NCBI GenBank assembly: GCA_947165115.1 | Contig: CAMUZD010000083.1 | Location: 1 to 7,185, forward strand | DNA from: an uncultured Clostridia bacterium | Lineage (GTDB): Bacteria > Bacillota > Clostridia > Oscillospirales > Acutalibacteraceae | Reading direction: 5' to 3' | DNA: 7,185 nucleotides | Shown here: positions 5,369-7,185 of the stretch, piece by piece | Position numbering within the stretch: position 1 is the first letter of the stretch | Layout: every line of letters starts with the position of its first letter | Notes under the pieces: model-generated | Seen by the model: the letters and a program-made list of their open reading frames with translations, nothing else | What the model was told of the DNA's origin: nothing | Databases searched by the model: none | Translations under genes and position numbers: made by a program

Positions 5369-6782
5369 ACAGATTTATGCTGCTGTCGGTGTCGACATAC
5401 TGCGCGATGAGGGGCTGAAGCTCCGCAATGTATCTCTCCACCTGCTCGGCGCATCTGCCCGTATAGAGCATCGGGTCGAGGGCGGATTTCATCTCGTCCG
5501 CCGTCATATTGAATTCGCTGTGTGAAGCGAGGTCGGAGAGCAGGTCAAACGGCTCGCCGTTTTTCATTTTCGCCGTCGCGTTCATCGAACAGGAGCGGAT
5601 GATTTCGTGAAGCTCCTGACGGTTTCCGCCGTGCTTTACGCCTTCCATCAGGATATTCTCGGTCGCGATGAAGGGGAGATAATCCGCAACCGCCTTCGCG
5701 ACTATTTTTTCGTTTACATGAAGCCCGTCCGTGACATTTCTTGCAAGGCGCAGAATCGCGTCCGCGCAAAGGAAGCCCTCGGGCATTGAAATTCTTCGGT
5801 TCGCGGAGTCGTCAAGAGTTCTCTCGAGCCACTGCGTGCTTGCCGTCATCGGTGCGTTAGCGGCGTCCGCCATAAGGTATCTCGCGAGCGAGCAGATTCT
5901 CTCGCTTCTCATCGGGTTTCTCTTATATGCCATTGCCGATGAGCCGATCTGGCTCTTTTCGAACGGCTCCTCCACCTGTCTGTCGTGCTGAAGCAGGCGG
6001 ATATCGTTCGCCATTCTGTAGCAGCTCTGCGCGACGGATGAAAGGCAGTTGAGAATTCTCGAATCGAGCTTTCTCGGATAGGTCTGGCCGCTGACGGAGA
6101 AGCATTTCTCAAAATCGAAATCCCTGCAGATAAGGGCGTTCATCTCATCGATTTTAGCCGTATCGCCCTCAAACAGATCGAGGAAACTCGCCTCGGTGCC
6201 GGTCGTTCCGCGGCAGCCGAGCAGTTTCATTGAAGCGATGACGGAATCTATCTCCTCGATATCGGCCGCGAAATCCTGCATCCAGAGAGAAGCTCTCTTG
6301 CCGACCGTAACGAGCTGGGCGGGCTGATAATGGGTGTAGCCGAGAGTCGGCATCGCCTTGAATTCACCGGCGAAAGCCGCCAGATTCTTTATGACGCCGA
6401 TTACGCCGTTTCTGATGAATTTCAGCGCGTCGCGGTAGAGGATGATATCCGCGTTATCGGTAACATAGCAGCTTGTCGCGCCGAGATGGATGATTCCCGC
6501 GGCGGAGGGAGCAACCTTGCCGTAAGTATATACGTGGGCCATAACATCGTGGCGCACTTCTTTTTCTCTCTCTTTGGCGCATTCGAAATCTATATCGGAA
6601 ATATGCTCCTCAAGCTCGCTGACCTGCTCCTTTGTTACGGGCAGACCGAGAGCGGATTCCGCCTTCGCGAGCGATACCCAGAGGCGGCGCCAGGTCTCGA
6701 TGCGCTTCTGCGCCGAGAAGAGGGTGAGCATATATTCGGAAGCGTAGCGTGATGAGAGCGGGGATTCGTATTTATCGGTCAT
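5367..6782 (-). CDS. purB: Adenylosuccinate lyase
   Basis: PurB splits adenylosuccinate into AMP and fumarate, and SAICAR into AICAR and fumarate, so it acts twice in purine synthesis. The 471-residue length is full for the family. Visible motifs are RHDVMAHV (77-84), the LGATSCYVTDNAD segment (100-112), TLGYTHYQPAQ (146-156) with the general-acid His151, and the flexible signature loop GSSAMAYKRNP (280-290) with the catalytic-base Ser pair 281-282. The segments WLERTLDDSANRR (318-330) and LPFIATENI (369-377) also match. The pattern is closer to human ADSL than to the short Bacillus subtilis type. The signature loop has Ala285 where Pro is usual (codon GCA). The start ATG at 6782 has AAGGAA at 8 nt. 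This ribosome site overlaps the purA stop codon, so the two genes form an operon and are probably coupled. Confidence 0.97.
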   Translation of the reverse strand: MTDKYESPLSSRYASEYMLTLFSAQKRIETWRRLWVSLAKAESALGLPVTKEQVSELEEHISDIDFECAKEREKEVRHDVMAHVYTYGKVAPSAAGIIHLGATSCYVTDNADIILYRDALKFIRNGVIGVIKNLAAFAGEFKAMPTLGYTHYQPAQLVTVGKRASLWMQDFAADIEEIDSVIASMKLLGCRGTTGTEASFLDLFEGDTAKIDEMNALICRDFDFEKCFSVSGQTYPRKLDSRILNCLSSVAQSCYRMANDIRLLQHDRQVEEPFEKSQIGSSAMAYKRNPMRSERICSLARYLMADAANAPMTASTQWLERTLDDSANRRISMPEGFLCADAILRLARNVTDGLHVNEKIVAKAVADYLPFIATENILMEGVKHGGNRQELHEIIRSCSMNATAKMKNGEPFDLLSDLASHSEFNMTADEMKSALDPMLYTGRCAEQVERYIAELQPLIAQYVDTDSSINL

Positions 6783-6790
6783 ATCGTCAA

Positions 6791-6796
6791 TTCCTT
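6791..6796 (-). promoter_or_regulatory. Ribosome binding site of purB overlapping the purA stop codon
   Basis: The minus strand reads TAAGGAA: the TAA stop of purA (6795-6797) provides the first bases of the AAGGAA ribosome site, 8 nt before the purB ATG. Ribosomes finishing purA would reach the purB start directly. Confidence 0.7.
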
Positions 6797-7185
6797 ATCT
6801 GATGATTATACTGTCTCTTTCGGGGCCGACGGAAACATATCCGATGTGGCAGCCGATTTCCTTCTCGATGAATTCGACATATTTCTGCGCGTTCGGGGGC
6901 AGCTCGTTCCAGTCCGTAATCTTTGAAATATCGGTTTCCCAGCCGTCCATATATTCGATGACGGGCTCGGCGTCCGCGAGAGCGCTCGGGAACGGGAAAT
7001 CATCGGTCAGCTCGCCGTAGAGCTTATACTTCGTGCAGACGGGTATTTTCTTCATATAGCTGAGAATGTCGAGCTTGGTGAGGGCGATGTTCGTCGCCGC
7101 CTGAACCTGAACTCCGTATCTCGTGGCGACTATATCAATCGGGCCGACTCTGCGGGGTCTGCCGGTCTTTGCGCCGTATTCGCCG
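6795..7185 (-). CDS. purA: Adenylosuccinate synthetase, C-terminal part (cut by window edge)
   Basis: PurA joins IMP and aspartate using GTP to make adenylosuccinate, which PurB then cleaves. Only the last 129 residues are inside the window; the frame is open to the right edge. Visible are the aspartate-loop segment EYGAKTGRPRR near the edge, the guanine-recognition motif TKLD (about visible residues 36-39) within IALTKLDIL, and the C-terminal run ELPPNAQKYVEFIEKEIG followed by VSVGPERDSII. These match the clostridial/Bacteroides branch of the family, with GPIDIVATRYG in place of the Escherichia coli GWLDTVAVRR. An internal ATG at 7055 would give an 86-residue frame, but the family similarity continues unbroken upstream of it, so it is not the start. 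The stop TAA is 12 nt before purB. Confidence 0.96.
   Translation of the reverse strand, partial: GEYGAKTGRPRRVGPIDIVATRYGVQVQAATNIALTKLDILSYMKKIPVCTKYKLYGELTDDFPFPSALADAEPVIEYMDGWETDISKITDWNELPPNAQKYVEFIEKEIGCHIGYVSVGPERDSIIIR

Noticed and set aside
6330..6752. A 140-residue plus-strand frame opposite purB
   Set aside because: It is a shadow of the well-supported purB gene, with no ribosome site or domain.
6795..7055. An 86-residue protein starting at ATG 7055
   Set aside because: Adenylosuccinate synthetase similarity continues in frame upstream to the window edge, so this is an internal Met of purA.

Overview
The window looks like chromosomal DNA from an anaerobic Bacillota, most probably a Clostridia member of the Oscillospirales/Ruminococcaceae kind. 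The evidence is purA and purB products of the clostridial type, strong GGAGG-type ribosome binding sites, a YtrA-type GntR/ABC cassette, and intergenic repeats of a kind common in gut Firmicutes. This placement is inference. No rRNA, tRNA, CRISPR array, transposase or phage gene is visible.

Left part (about 76-3840, minus strand): a three-gene operon. It reads from a sigma-A-like promoter at 3803-3831 through a short GntR-family regulator (TTG start at 3715), an ABC ATPase (3348-2449) and a nine-segment membrane permease with a large outer domain (2474-123). It ends at a strong intrinsic terminator (76-108). The genes overlap by 8 and 26 nt, so they are probably translationally coupled. A palindromic operator candidate (3772-3802) covers the predicted transcription start, which suggests that the regulator represses its own operon until an effector, perhaps a cell-envelope-active compound, releases it.

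Middle (3832-5247, plus strand): a divergent two-gene unit. The first gene encodes a 67-residue protein resembling the N-terminal domain of DivIVA. The second encodes a 335-residue protein with a Pro/Ala-rich acidic cytoplasmic region and two membrane segments flanking a domain that resembles an archaeal/SipW-type signal peptidase without its catalytic residues. This pair is the least familiar part of the window and the best candidate for an undescribed system. A hairpin at 5216-5247 terminates the unit and probably also serves the convergent pur operon.

Right part (5248-7185, minus strand): the ends of a purine operon. A partial purA (adenylosuccinate synthetase, cut by the window edge) is followed 12 nt later by purB (adenylosuccinate lyase). 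Together the two enzymes convert IMP to AMP. The gap between purB and the terminator holds a small hairpin, an interspersed-repeat-like element and a period-7 tandem repeat that abuts the purB stop codon.
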